DNA from: Methanofollis ethanolicus
GTDB taxonomy: Archaea > Halobacteriota > Methanomicrobia > Methanomicrobiales > Methanofollaceae
DNA length: 64,000 bases
Assembly: GCF_001571385.1 (NCBI RefSeq)
Contig: NZ_BCNW01000001.1
Location: 1,736,001 to 1,800,000, forward strand
Reading direction: 5' to 3'
Below are positions 16,521 through 23,326 of the stretch, in pieces. Position numbers and translations under genes: made by a program. The number at the start of each line of letters is the position of its first letter. Position 1 is the stretch's first letter. Under the pieces are notes generated by a model. The model was not told the DNA's origin and ran no database searches. It saw nothing but the letters and a program-made list of their open reading frames with translations.

Positions 16521-16567
16521 AAACCCCAAATCAGGCAGGTCTGAAAATACGGGGTTTAACACCTGCC
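16521..16567. other. interleaved inverted repeats with pseudoknot topology
   Basis: AAACCCC (16521-16527) pairs with GGGGTTT (16551-16557). GGCAGGT (16534-16540) pairs with ACCTGCC (16561-16567). The order a-b-a'-b' is that of an H-type pseudoknot with two 7-bp stems. It lies between the NYN gene and the next minus-strand gene, in an otherwise gene-free 254 bases. Confidence 0.45.
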
Positions 16568-16649
16568 ATTAAGCGCATGAAAAACAGAATCAGATGGCAG
16601 AACGACGAGATCAGGGGGGGAGTGGTCCCCCCTCCCGGTGGTTCTCCCC

Positions 16650-17153
16650 TCACGCCAGGGCAGGCACCCCGTCGGCCCAGGTCTCGACCGCGGCGAGGAC
16701 GGCATCGTCCTCGTAGGACGAGATGCGCACGGAGGTGCGGGTGAGGGTGACGGAGTACACCTCGCCGTCGGGGTCGTGGCACCGGAGGCGGCACGCGTAC
16801 GCCTCGCGGTCCGGGTCGGCGACCGCAGACCCACCGATGGCGGTCTCGAGTGCGGCGTTGTTGAGGACCTCGGTCTTCGCCGCGGTGAACCCGGCGAGGG
16901 TCGGGGCACGTGCCGACGCGGTGCCGACGACCTTGCCGACACCGTCCTCGTAGACGATCCGGGCCGTGTAGGCCTCGCTCGCCTTCTCGACGGCGGCGTG
17001 GGACTCGCCCGCACTCTCCCACGGGGTGCAGCCCCAGGGGTTGTTCGTCAGGATGTCCTGGACGATGCCGTCGAAGGTGGCGGCATCGGCGATCGGCACG
17101 GAGAGTTTCCGCACCGACGTCTTGTTCGTGGTGGACAGGGTAAAGTCTGCCAT
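16650..17153 (-). CDS. conserved hypothetical protein (167 residues)
   Basis: A soluble protein with the start MADFTLSTTNKTSVRKLSVP. It later has NNPWGCTPW, AVEKASEAYTARIVYEDG and, near the end, RTSVRISSYEDDA followed by VETWADGVPALA. I believe related proteins occur in methanogen genomes near virus-like genes, but I cannot name a family. ATG 17153 is chosen because GGAG lies 12 bases upstream (GGAGACAAGAAAAAATG); the frame is open further back, yet it has no better start. It borders a region of mobile-element debris and diverges from the broken small gene at 17264, so it may be part of that element. Confidence 0.7.
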   Translation of the reverse strand: MADFTLSTTNKTSVRKLSVPIADAATFDGIVQDILTNNPWGCTPWESAGESHAAVEKASEAYTARIVYEDGVGKVVGTASARAPTLAGFTAAKTEVLNNAALETAIGGSAVADPDREAYACRLRCHDPDGEVYSVTLTRTSVRISSYEDDAVLAAVETWADGVPALA

Positions 17154-17263
17154 TTTTTCTTGTCTCCTGCCTGGAGGTCCCGGGTCCGTCGCAGGCATAT
17201 CTTCATATTACCATAAGTAATATCAATCTGCCTTAACCGCGACTCTCTCCTCAGGAGATGACG

Positions 17264-17477
17264 ATGGCCGAAAACCTGCGGGAGAAGATCGTCGAGACGA
17301 ACAGGGACGTGGACCTGCCGGACCCTGCGGAGGATGGAGGAGAAGGACAAGGAGATGGAGGGGCGCCTCCGGGTGCTCGAAGGGTGGCGGAGCGAGGCGG
17401 CGGGCGAGGAGAAGAGGGAGAGGCCGATCGCCGCCGGGGCCGTGGCGATCGTGCTGCAGATGCTCGGCATGGGGTGA
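17264..17477 (+). pseudogene. frameshifted small coiled-coil protein
   Basis: A good ribosome-binding site (AGGAG) precedes ATG 17264. The first frame reads MAENLREKIVETNRDV and then turns into a Gly/Arg-rich nonsense run. From about 17330 a second frame reads RRMEEKDKEMEGRLRVLEGW and ends naturally in IAAGAVAIVLQMLGMG with TGA at 17475-17477. Joined, these give a short helical protein with a hydrophobic tail, like small phage-encoded XhlA-type membrane proteins. One indel separates the halves. This supports a virus-derived origin of the region. It could instead be a sequencing error. Confidence 0.55.
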
Positions 17478-17512
17478 GGGCCCTTTACTTTCACGCCCCG
17501 CCCGACGCCCCC

Positions 17513-17520
17513 TTTTATAT
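17513..17520 (+). promoter_or_regulatory. TATA box of the Orc1/Cdc6 gene
   Basis: TTTTATAT lies 23-30 bases before ATG 17543. The expected transcription start is therefore at or next to that codon, suggesting a leaderless message starting there rather than at the in-frame ATG 17531. Confidence 0.5.
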
Positions 17521-17542
17521 TTCCTTTTGCATGGACTCACCC

Positions 17543-18739
17543 ATGACACACGCCCCCCTCATGAGCGACCAGACCCTCTTCCGCGACCCCGACCTCTTCG
17601 AGATCACCCACCTCCCCGAGGTCTTCAACTACCGCGACACACAACTCGAAGACCTTGCCTTCGCCCTGCGGCCTGCCCTCCAGGGCACCCTGCCCCTGAA
17701 CGCCGTCCTCCGCGGCACGCCCGGCACCGGCAAGACCACCGCTGTCAGGCTCCTCTTCGCCGAGGTCGAGGAGACGACGCAGACGGTGGTGCCCGTGCTC
17801 GTCCCCTGCCAGACAGAGAAGACGGAGTACGCCGTCTTCTCCCGGATCTTCACCGCCCTCGTCGGCCACCTGCCGCCGCCGTCCGGGGTCTCGACGACGC
17901 GGCTGATGGCCGGGATCGCCCATGCCCTCGCGGAGAGGGGGGCGGTCCTGGTCGTCTGCCTGGACGACGCCACCTGGCTCCTCCCCGACGGGACGCTCGA
18001 CAGTGTCCTCGCCCCCCTCCTCAGGATGCACGAGGCCTGGCCGGGTGTGCGGACCGGCGTCGTCCTCACCCTCTCCTCCCCGGAGACCGACCTCTCCCGC
18101 GCCCTGGACCCGGCCACCCGCTCGGTGCTCCAGGCCTCGGAGGTCCTTTTCCCCCCGTACACCGCGGCGGAGGTGCGGGGCATCCTGGGGGACCGGGTGA
18201 AGGCCGGGCTGTACCCCGGGGTGATGCCGCCCGCCGTCCTCGACCTCGTCGTTGAACGGACGATGGCCTGCGGCGACCTCCGCGTCGGCCTGGACCTGGT
18301 GAAGAGAGCGGTGCGTGCCGCCGAGGGGGCGGGGCGGACAGAGGTGACGGCCGGGGACGTGCTCGCAGCGTATCCGGTCTCGAAGCACCTCCATGCGGCC
18401 CTGGCGGTGCGGTCCCTCACGGCAGGGGAGAGGGCGGTGCTCGACGCGGCCCTCGCCCTGGAAGGGGAGGGCGGGACAGCGACCTCGGGGCAGGTGTACG
18501 GGCGGGTCTGTGATGAGATGAGTTATACCGCGTTCCACGAGAGGGTGCGGAAGCTGGAGGCGCTGCGCCTGGTGGATCTGGCGGTGTGGCCGGGGCGGGG
18601 GAGGACGCGGGTGGTCGTGGTGCGGGAGGGGGTGGAGGAAGTGGTCGCCCCTGTTTCGGCAGGTTCATCGGGGGTGGCGGCGAGGTGTTCTTCAGGAGTT
18701 GCTGACGATGAAAAACGTCGATATGAAACGGGACGGTGA
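17543..18739 (+). CDS. Orc1/Cdc6 family replication initiator, divergent
   Basis: AAA+ ATPase of the archaeal Orc1/Cdc6 family, about 398 residues. It shows Walker A RGTPGTGKTTAVR and a Walker B strand VCLDDATWLL. A winged-helix domain follows the lid, near the C-terminus (TSGQVYGRVCDEMSYTAFHE). Two active-site features differ from chromosomal initiators: the Walker B pair is Asp-Asp rather than Asp-Glu, and the sensor-1 strand (VVLTLSSPE) lacks the usual Asn. Such divergence is common in plasmid- or virus-borne copies. Possible starts are ATG 17531, 17543 and 17561; the TATA position favours 17543. The last about 10 codons overlap the small gene at 18708 in another frame. Confidence 0.83.
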   Translation: MTHAPLMSDQTLFRDPDLFEITHLPEVFNYRDTQLEDLAFALRPALQGTLPLNAVLRGTPGTGKTTAVRLLFAEVEETTQTVVPVLVPCQTEKTEYAVFSRIFTALVGHLPPPSGVSTTRLMAGIAHALAERGAVLVVCLDDATWLLPDGTLDSVLAPLLRMHEAWPGVRTGVVLTLSSPETDLSRALDPATRSVLQASEVLFPPYTAAEVRGILGDRVKAGLYPGVMPPAVLDLVVERTMACGDLRVGLDLVKRAVRAAEGAGRTEVTAGDVLAAYPVSKHLHAALAVRSLTAGERAVLDAALALEGEGGTATSGQVYGRVCDEMSYTAFHERVRKLEALRLVDLAVWPGRGRTRVVVVREGVEEVVAPVSAGSSGVAARCSSGVADDEKRRYETGR

Positions 18740-18795
18740 TATGTTGGTGATCACGGTCGACCTCTCGAAGGATTTCGGGGCGTCGAAGTCGGCCG
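18708..18795 (+). pseudogene. truncated small conserved protein (MKNV... family)
   Basis: AGGAG precedes ATG 18708. The first residues, MKNVDMKRDGDMLVITVDLS followed by KDFGASKS, match a small protein of about 50-60 residues that I know from many archaea and bacteria. In those the chain continues with a short Gly/Ser and strand region. Here the likeness stops after about 29 codons, at about 18795. The following sequence codes for part of a different protein on the opposite strand. The frame stays open to 18977, but that extension is not related. It overlaps the end of the Orc1/Cdc6 gene. Confidence 0.6.
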
Positions 18796-18855
18796 GGTTG
18801 AACGAGACGTCGGCGTGCCAGGTGCCAAACCCACCGTGGGCGTTGACGGCCCTCT
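18782..18855 (-). pseudogene. C-terminal remnant of a Type III-type restriction subunit
   Basis: On the minus strand these bases encode RAVNAHGGFGTWHADVSFNP. This matches the characteristic ending of many BPTD_3080/Type III Res-type endonucleases (AVN-x2-G-x-G-x-W). No upstream part is present. It abuts the truncated MKNV gene, showing that two unrelated gene ends were joined. Confidence 0.5.
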
Positions 18856-18874
18856 CATGTCATGGCCTCCCTAT

Positions 18875-18911
18875 GCTTCAATCCCTATCGGGTTTTCTCA
18901 TCAGCTGCGAC
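18875..18911 (-). repeat. single CRISPR-like repeat unit
   Basis: On the minus strand these 37 bases start GTCGCAGCTGATGAGAAAAC and finish CGATAGGGATTGAAGC. The ending ATTGAAGC is close to the ATTGAAAC/G handle common to archaeal type I/III CRISPR repeats, and length and internal composition fit as well. No second copy and no cas gene are in the window, so this is an orphan unit rather than an array. Confidence 0.5.
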
Positions 18912-19215
18912 GATGTTCCGGGAGAGTCATCTCGACAAGCCCTGCATCGAGCAGGGGCCTCAGGACCTGGTCCCTGAACTTGGTGCGGTTCATCCTGCCG
19001 GCAACCGCCGGGAGTTCGACCATGGGCCGCTCGGCCACACACGCACGCAGAACCACGATACTCTCCTGACCGAGATCGATCTTAATCCCAACTTGGTCCC
19101 AACTTGGTCCCAACTTGGTCCCATCTTGCCCTGGCCTCCGCAGCACCGGGACAAACTGCCCGCCCGGCCGCGAGGGCCGCACCCGCCATGCCGAGGAGCA
19201 CCGCCGGCGTCCGGA
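18901..19215 (-). pseudogene. C-terminal remnant of a Fic/RecG-like winged-helix protein
   Basis: The minus strand encodes ACVAERPMVELPAVAGRMNR followed by TKFRDQVLRPLLDAGLVEMTLPEHRRS and a stop. This is the winged-helix tail typical of Fic-type and RecG-like ATP-binding regulators, which normally continues a little further. Before it lies the run GTKLGPSWDQV repeated, corresponding to the family's PQVTPQV-like linker repeats. The linker is encoded by three perfect 11-base repeats (19088-19120) plus a decayed fourth. The upstream catalytic part is absent. The stop codon falls within the CRISPR-like repeat, so that repeat marks the truncation point. Confidence 0.55.
19088..19131. repeat. 11-bp tandem repeats
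   Basis: CCAACTTGGTC is repeated three times without change (19088-19098, 19099-19109, 19110-19120), with a degenerate fourth unit to 19131. Since 33 is divisible by three, the array stays open as protein. It most likely arose by slippage in the linker of the Fic/RecG-like remnant. The nearby Orc1/Cdc6 gene makes an iteron role conceivable, but I see no A+T-rich unwinding element here. Confidence 0.55.
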
Positions 19216-19321
19216 GAGGGTCGAGGGGGATCAGCCGCTCACCCCCTTCGCCGCGTTCCATTCCCGCACCAGACGGCCGTAACACCCTCGAAACCCTCCG
19301 GGTTTCTCATGCTCCTGCCGG

Positions 19322-20760
19322 TCACTTCGTTCCCGCCCGTCGCACCTCGCAGAGCAGAGCCCGCCCGTCGGCCGACCGGAACACCGCCCTCCCCTCCTCG
19401 CAGACGCTGCAGCGCCCGAGGTCCGTCCTCGTCCGCGTGAACTCGGTGTGCTCCAGCACGCCAGGCAGGGTCGTCGGCCCCTTCCCATTTGCACCGGTGT
19501 ACCGGATTGCACCGCCCTGCACTCTGGAGTTGTCGACAATCAGAGGAATTTTCGGGCCGATATTTCCAATCCCGCCCCTTTCACCCCCATCTTTCCCGTC
19601 ATGTTCACCTGTACACGGATCACACACACAGTCACCCACAGGCCCCGACAGATCAGGTGGAGAGTGTGTGCCTCCCTTTTCGTGCAATAGAGTACTATGA
19701 GAGAGAGAACTCTCTCCTCTCTCTATAGAATAGTCATTCTGCCCTCTCTCCTCCGTCCCCGCTCCCTGCACATCTCCGGTGCAATTTCGGTGCGCACCGG
19801 GTGCAAAAGTGTCGTCGTCCGGCGGGTCGGGATCGATCCAGACATATGCCCCGGCCGTCCAGCGGCGGTAGACCTCCAGGTTGAAAGAGAACTGGTGCTC
19901 CCGCCGGCGGATCAGGTACCCGCCGGCGTCCTCGGAGATAGTCGTGTCCGCGAACCCGACCGCCGGGCACTTCTCCAGGAGACCTGAGTAGGTGGTGCCG
20001 CCGTTGTTGTAGCCGTGGAGGATGCGGCGGGTCTGGTGGTACGAAAGACCGAGCGTCTCCTGGAGCATCTTGATCGTAAACACGTCCCAGCCCATCGTCT
20101 CGACGGTCTCCAGGGCGGCGGCCTCGTTCTTCGTCAGCTTCGTCTCCTGCCCGCCGGCCTCGCCGTTGATGGCGGCGTAGATCCGGGCGGTGGCGGCGAA
20201 GTCAGACCTGTCGGCACGGATCCCTCCATCGAAGGTCTCCCGCTGGAAGCGGTGGAGGAGGGCGCAGGCCTTGATCAGGTCGAAGAGGATGCCGGGGTTA
20301 CGGCGGTTTGCCGTGGCGGAGAAGTGCACCCGCCGTGCGTACGGGATAGAGACGTGGAGGCGCTCCTCTTTGAGGCCCTCTCCCAGATCGCCCGGCAGAC
20401 CGCGAGGGCCGGATCCTCGTCGTCGCCGTCGTCCTCACGCGCCTCCCGCTCCTTCATGTGCCTGAGGACACGCTCGTCCTGCTCGACGGAGTCGGGTCTT
20501 CTCCTATCATCTCGTCGATGATCGCAGAGACGGTCTCCTTCAGCCCCGCGGCCGTCAGGCCCCCGGCGAGGCGGTCCCGGAGACGGCCCTCCAGGTCGTC
20601 GAGGATGGCGAAGATGAAGGCGTCGAGTTCGTCCTCCCACACTCCGCCGGCCCTGTCGATGCGGGCGTTGAGGAGGCGGGCGAGGTGGCCGTGCTCGTCT
20701 GTCACGTCGAGGATGGTGGAGAGGTCCATGACGACGGTGAAGGCCGGGGGGGAGGGTGGC
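19322..20760 (-). pseudogene. frameshifted virus/plasmid-type replication protein
   Basis: Three minus-strand segments in different frames join into one protein. An N-terminal part ends IIDEMIGED near 20497. The next frame reads DSVEQDERVLRHMKEREARE through ALAVCRAIWER, to about 20370. The last frame, to the stop at 19322, reads RVHFSATANRRNPGILFDLI, then KLTKNEAAALETVETMGWDV and a winged-helix-like LGLSYHQTRRILHGY, ending with a CxxC zinc site. I recognise this as a conserved replication-type protein of archaeal viruses and plasmids, though not by name. Both breaks are explained by single-base deletions. No Walker A motif is present, so the N-terminal part may be missing. Two independent breaks argue for real decay. 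Confidence 0.6.
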
Positions 20761-20800
20761 ATGGGGGAGAGTCGGAGGGGGAGGGGATAAAGGGTGGGGG

Positions 20801-21319
20801 TTATGCGATCGCCCGGATCGTCTCCCTCAGCCCGGATGCAAACGCTTCCATCGAATCGAGGTCCCTGAACCCGGCGAGGACCACCTTCCCGGACGAGAAG
20901 ATCAGGGCGGTCCCCCTCTCCCCGCGATAGATGACGCCGGGGAACTGCTCGGGCTCGTACTCCACGTGCTCCATCTGGAGGGCGACGACGAGGCGGGTCA
21001 GGGGGACCTCCGTCCCTATGTCGTCCATGCCGACGATGTTCTGGACCCGCGGCGGCGAGACGAGGGAGGGGTCGATGATGGGGGATAGGAGGGCGAGGAA
21101 CTCTTCGTATGATGGCCCTACCTCGTCGAGGGACTTCAGGCCGTAGATGATATATTTCCCGCTCCGGTAGACCGTGGCCTTGCCCCGGGAGAGGAGGACG
21201 TAGGCGCCGTGATAGACCTTGGGGTCATACGTGTAGGTCTCAGGCCCGAGTTCAGGCAACCTCTGGAAGGGGACGGGCTGGTGGAGGTCGCCCGAACAGA
21301 CGATATTGACGATTTTCAT
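20801..21319 (-). CDS. divergent TATA-box-binding protein paralogue
   Basis: A 172-residue protein with the two-repeat TBP fold. The second repeat is close to consensus (EYEPEQFPGVIYRGERGTAL, then IFSSGKVVLAGF). The first is strongly altered: TYDPKVYHGAYVLLSRGKAT in place of the usual YDP-x-FPG-x-VYR, then YRSGKYIIYGLKS. The DNA-contacting face of one half may therefore be changed. Archaeal genomes often encode extra TBPs that serve subsets of promoters; this one may instead be an element-borne factor. It follows the DUF365 gene by 19 bases on the same strand and is probably cotranscribed. Downstream lies the decayed replication gene. Confidence 0.82.
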   Translation of the reverse strand: MKIVNIVCSGDLHQPVPFQRLPELGPETYTYDPKVYHGAYVLLSRGKATVYRSGKYIIYGLKSLDEVGPSYEEFLALLSPIIDPSLVSPPRVQNIVGMDDIGTEVPLTRLVVALQMEHVEYEPEQFPGVIYRGERGTALIFSSGKVVLAGFRDLDSMEAFASGLRETIRAIA

Positions 21320-21338
21320 TCCCGAAAATAGATGGGGT

Positions 21339-21767
21339 TTATTCTCTCAGATACTTTCCGCCGACAGGAACAAAGCGCGTGGGTTTCTGGATGTCTGTAT
21401 AGCGGCGGACTCCTTCGAGTTCGAGGGCCATCCAGGTCTTCTTTTTTCCCTCTCCCTTTCTGACCCGCACCCCCTGCCAGCGCTCCTGGTTCTCGACGTA
21501 CGCCCTCACCTCTTCTCTGGCGAGGAAGACAGCGTCGCCGAAGGTCTCGAAGAAGGTGAGGAGGTCGTCCGCGAGGAGGACCTGTTTGATCCTCGCCTCG
21601 CCGACATAGCCGGTGTCCTCGTGGGACTGGTAGAAGACGAACTTCATGCCGGCTTTGAGTTCCTTGAAGACCGTGGCCGGTTTGACAAAGACGGTCCTAC
21701 CCTCGTCAAAGAAGCGCGTCATGTAGGGTTTGGGTATGGGGAAGGTGACGCCGGTGATCGTGGTCAT
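21339..21767 (-). CDS. DUF365 family protein (PUA/ASCH-like fold)
   Basis: A 142-residue archaeal protein of the DUF365 family. The conserved start runs GVTFPIPKPYMTRFFDEGRT, then FVKPATVFKELKAGMKFVFY and the loop QSHEDTGYVGEARI. The fold is related to PUA/ASCH domains, which bind RNA or modified nucleotides. A specific function has not been shown, as far as I know. The gene is 88 bases from the DUF5655 gene upstream and 19 bases from the TBP-like gene downstream, all on the minus strand. Next to an EVE-domain gene, a second PUA-like fold in the same cluster is suggestive of recognition of modified nucleic acid; that is inference. Confidence 0.85.
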   Translation of the reverse strand: MTTITGVTFPIPKPYMTRFFDEGRTVFVKPATVFKELKAGMKFVFYQSHEDTGYVGEARIKQVLLADDLLTFFETFGDAVFLAREEVRAYVENQERWQGVRVRKGEGKKKTWMALELEGVRRYTDIQKPTRFVPVGGKYLRE

Positions 21768-21831
21768 CTCTTCCTTCTTTCCTTCTTACTGTCATAAATG
21801 TCACGTTTACTGAGTCCAGATTGTAGGGGCC

Positions 21832-22743
21832 TTAGTTCTCCTCATAACTCTTTACGATGAGAGTCTTGGCCCGTTCCAGGTCGGCATCTGATCGGATGGA
21901 AATCTCCAGATCGCCGGGGGCCCAGTGGCCGATGTTCCGTACATCCCGCGTAAAACCTTCCTCCAGAGGGATGTCGTCGGGGTTGAGACGGAGGTAGAGG
22001 AGCATCAGGTTCGACTGCGGGCGGAGTTCGACACAGGTAAAATTTTTTATCCGCCTGAACGCCGCATACAACTTTGTGACCTTCACCTGGACGTCGTCGC
22101 CCAGAGCGAGGGCAAATGCCTTCAAGGCCTCATAGCGGTCCTTCTGATCAGCATGGGAGAGTTCGAGCGCTTCGCTGAATGTTCTATTCCCTGAGACTTT
22201 TTTCTCGGCTGCGGGGGCGGGGACAGAATCCCCGTTCTGGACCGTGGCATTCACCAGTTCGAGAAGGAGGAGAGATGTGTCGAACTTCCTGTACCTGATC
22301 AACTCCACATTCCTGTTGATCTGCTGGACTGCGTGGATGTCGTACTTCGTGAAGTCGCCGGCAATACAGAGGAGGCGCGGGCCGGTCCAGTCGATGACCT
22401 CGTCGCCCTGCTTCTTGAACGTCTTCAGGTAGAGGAGTTCAAATTCGGCCTTGTGGTCGAGGAGCCAGTCGAGGTAGTAGAGGCCCTGGTTGATGACGTT
22501 CTCGTTGAGCGCCCGTTTGTACTCGATGATGACCGGAAAGCCGTTCTCGTCGATGCCCAGGGTGTCGATCCGGCCGCCGTGTGTCTTTCCGGTGGCGTAC
22601 TCGCTGGCCAGGAAGGTGACGCCAAGGAGAGGGTCGAGGTTCTGCTCCATGTAGGTCTGGAGGGACTTCTCCAGGGCGACGGACGATCCTTTCAACTCCT
22701 CTGCCTGTGGGGTGTCGATGCGAAAGATGCGGGTGTCGCCCAT
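21832..22743 (-). CDS. NucS-like nuclease with C-terminal DUF5655
   Basis: A 303-residue protein. The N-terminal half has a PD-(D/E)XK-type site: GGRIDTLGID (D60) followed by FPVIIEYKR (E74 and K76), as in EndoMS/NucS-like and other restriction-type nucleases. A following helix (NQGLYYLDWLLDHKAEF) is typical of this group. The C-terminal about 110 residues match the DUF5655 domain, with VTKLYAAFRRIKNFTCVELR and a terminal helical part. Such proteins are common in defence islands and may nick or cut DNA. The gene is 4 bases from the EVE gene upstream, so both are made together. Target preference is unknown. Confidence 0.82.
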   Translation of the reverse strand: MGDTRIFRIDTPQAEELKGSSVALEKSLQTYMEQNLDPLLGVTFLASEYATGKTHGGRIDTLGIDENGFPVIIEYKRALNENVINQGLYYLDWLLDHKAEFELLYLKTFKKQGDEVIDWTGPRLLCIAGDFTKYDIHAVQQINRNVELIRYRKFDTSLLLLELVNATVQNGDSVPAPAAEKKVSGNRTFSEALELSHADQKDRYEALKAFALALGDDVQVKVTKLYAAFRRIKNFTCVELRPQSNLMLLYLRLNPDDIPLEEGFTRDVRNIGHWAPGDLEISIRSDADLERAKTLIVKSYEEN

Positions 22744-22747
22744 TGGA

Positions 22748-23206
22748 TCAGTCCCGCGGCGTCTGTGCCGCCTTCATGATGAGTGCAAAGTCCTCCTCCG
22801 GGATCGCCCGCATCGCCTGCCCCCTGATATGCCCTGACCACATCTTTTTGTTCGTGATGAACGTCAGGTCAGGGATCAGGGGCTTGAACTCCACCGGCGG
22901 GTCGAAGACCTGGACAGTCTTCAGTCTGATCCTGAGGGGGAAGACCTCGTTCCCGAGTTTGGGCGGCGCGGTGAAGATCGGTTTTTCGTCCTCATAGACC
23001 GCCGAGGTGATCTCGAAGCACCCGGTGATGGCAGGGGGGAGGGTGGTGTCCTTATCGATCACCTGCTGCCCGACATAGACGAGGAGGGTGTCGCCGGGGT
23101 GGGTCTTGCTGATCGCGTTGATGTACCTCTTCGGGACGCCCCAGATCTGCTTTGTGATCGTGACGTCTGAGTTTGTGCGGTTGGAGATGGCGAGCCAGTG
23201 GGTCAT
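22748..23206 (-). CDS. EVE domain protein
   Basis: A 152-residue protein with the EVE fold, a PUA-like domain. It has the family start HWLAISNRTNSDVTITKQIW and GVPKRYINAISKTHPGDTLL, and a C-terminal aromatic cluster (LTFITNKKMWSGHIRG). EVE domains bind modified bases such as 5-methylcytosine or its derivatives in DNA, and are often fused or linked to restriction enzymes. The gene is directly followed by a PD-(D/E)XK nuclease on the same strand, so a two-part system of modified-base reader plus nuclease is a reasonable reading, although unproven. It diverges from the large helicase/restriction operon across a 120-base A+T-rich promoter region. Confidence 0.87.
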   Translation of the reverse strand: MTHWLAISNRTNSDVTITKQIWGVPKRYINAISKTHPGDTLLVYVGQQVIDKDTTLPPAITGCFEITSAVYEDEKPIFTAPPKLGNEVFPLRIRLKTVQVFDPPVEFKPLIPDLTFITNKKMWSGHIRGQAMRAIPEEDFALIMKAAQTPRD

Positions 23207-23295
23207 AGGATGAATAATAGTAGCAGTAATACAAAAGGCTTACATTAGCAATATGATCGAAACATCAATTTAACTACAGAACAATATAATCCACC

Positions 23296-23304
23296 TAAAT
23301 ATTA
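23296..23304 (+). promoter_or_regulatory. TATA-like element of the helicase/restriction operon
   Basis: TAAATATTA lies 23-31 bases before ATG 23327, which would make the message start at or near that codon. The whole 23207-23326 interval is A+T-rich and serves both divergent units. Confidence 0.45.
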
Positions 23305-23326
23305 TCTATTTCCGTAGTATACGCAA

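Noticed and set aside
17264-18739. One long fused protein from 17258 through the Orc1/Cdc6 gene.
   Set aside because: The part before about 17531 is Gly/Arg-rich nonsense in this frame, a TATA box lies inside it at 17513-17520, and another frame there encodes a sensible small protein.
19088-19131. The 11-bp repeats as iterons of a replication origin near Orc1/Cdc6.
   Set aside because: The repeats continue as coding sequence of a linker known from the same protein family, and there is no A+T-rich unwinding region or recognisable origin box next to them.
23207-23326. A CRISPR leader or array in the A+T-rich divergent region.
   Set aside because: No repeated units are present; it is explained as a divergent promoter region.
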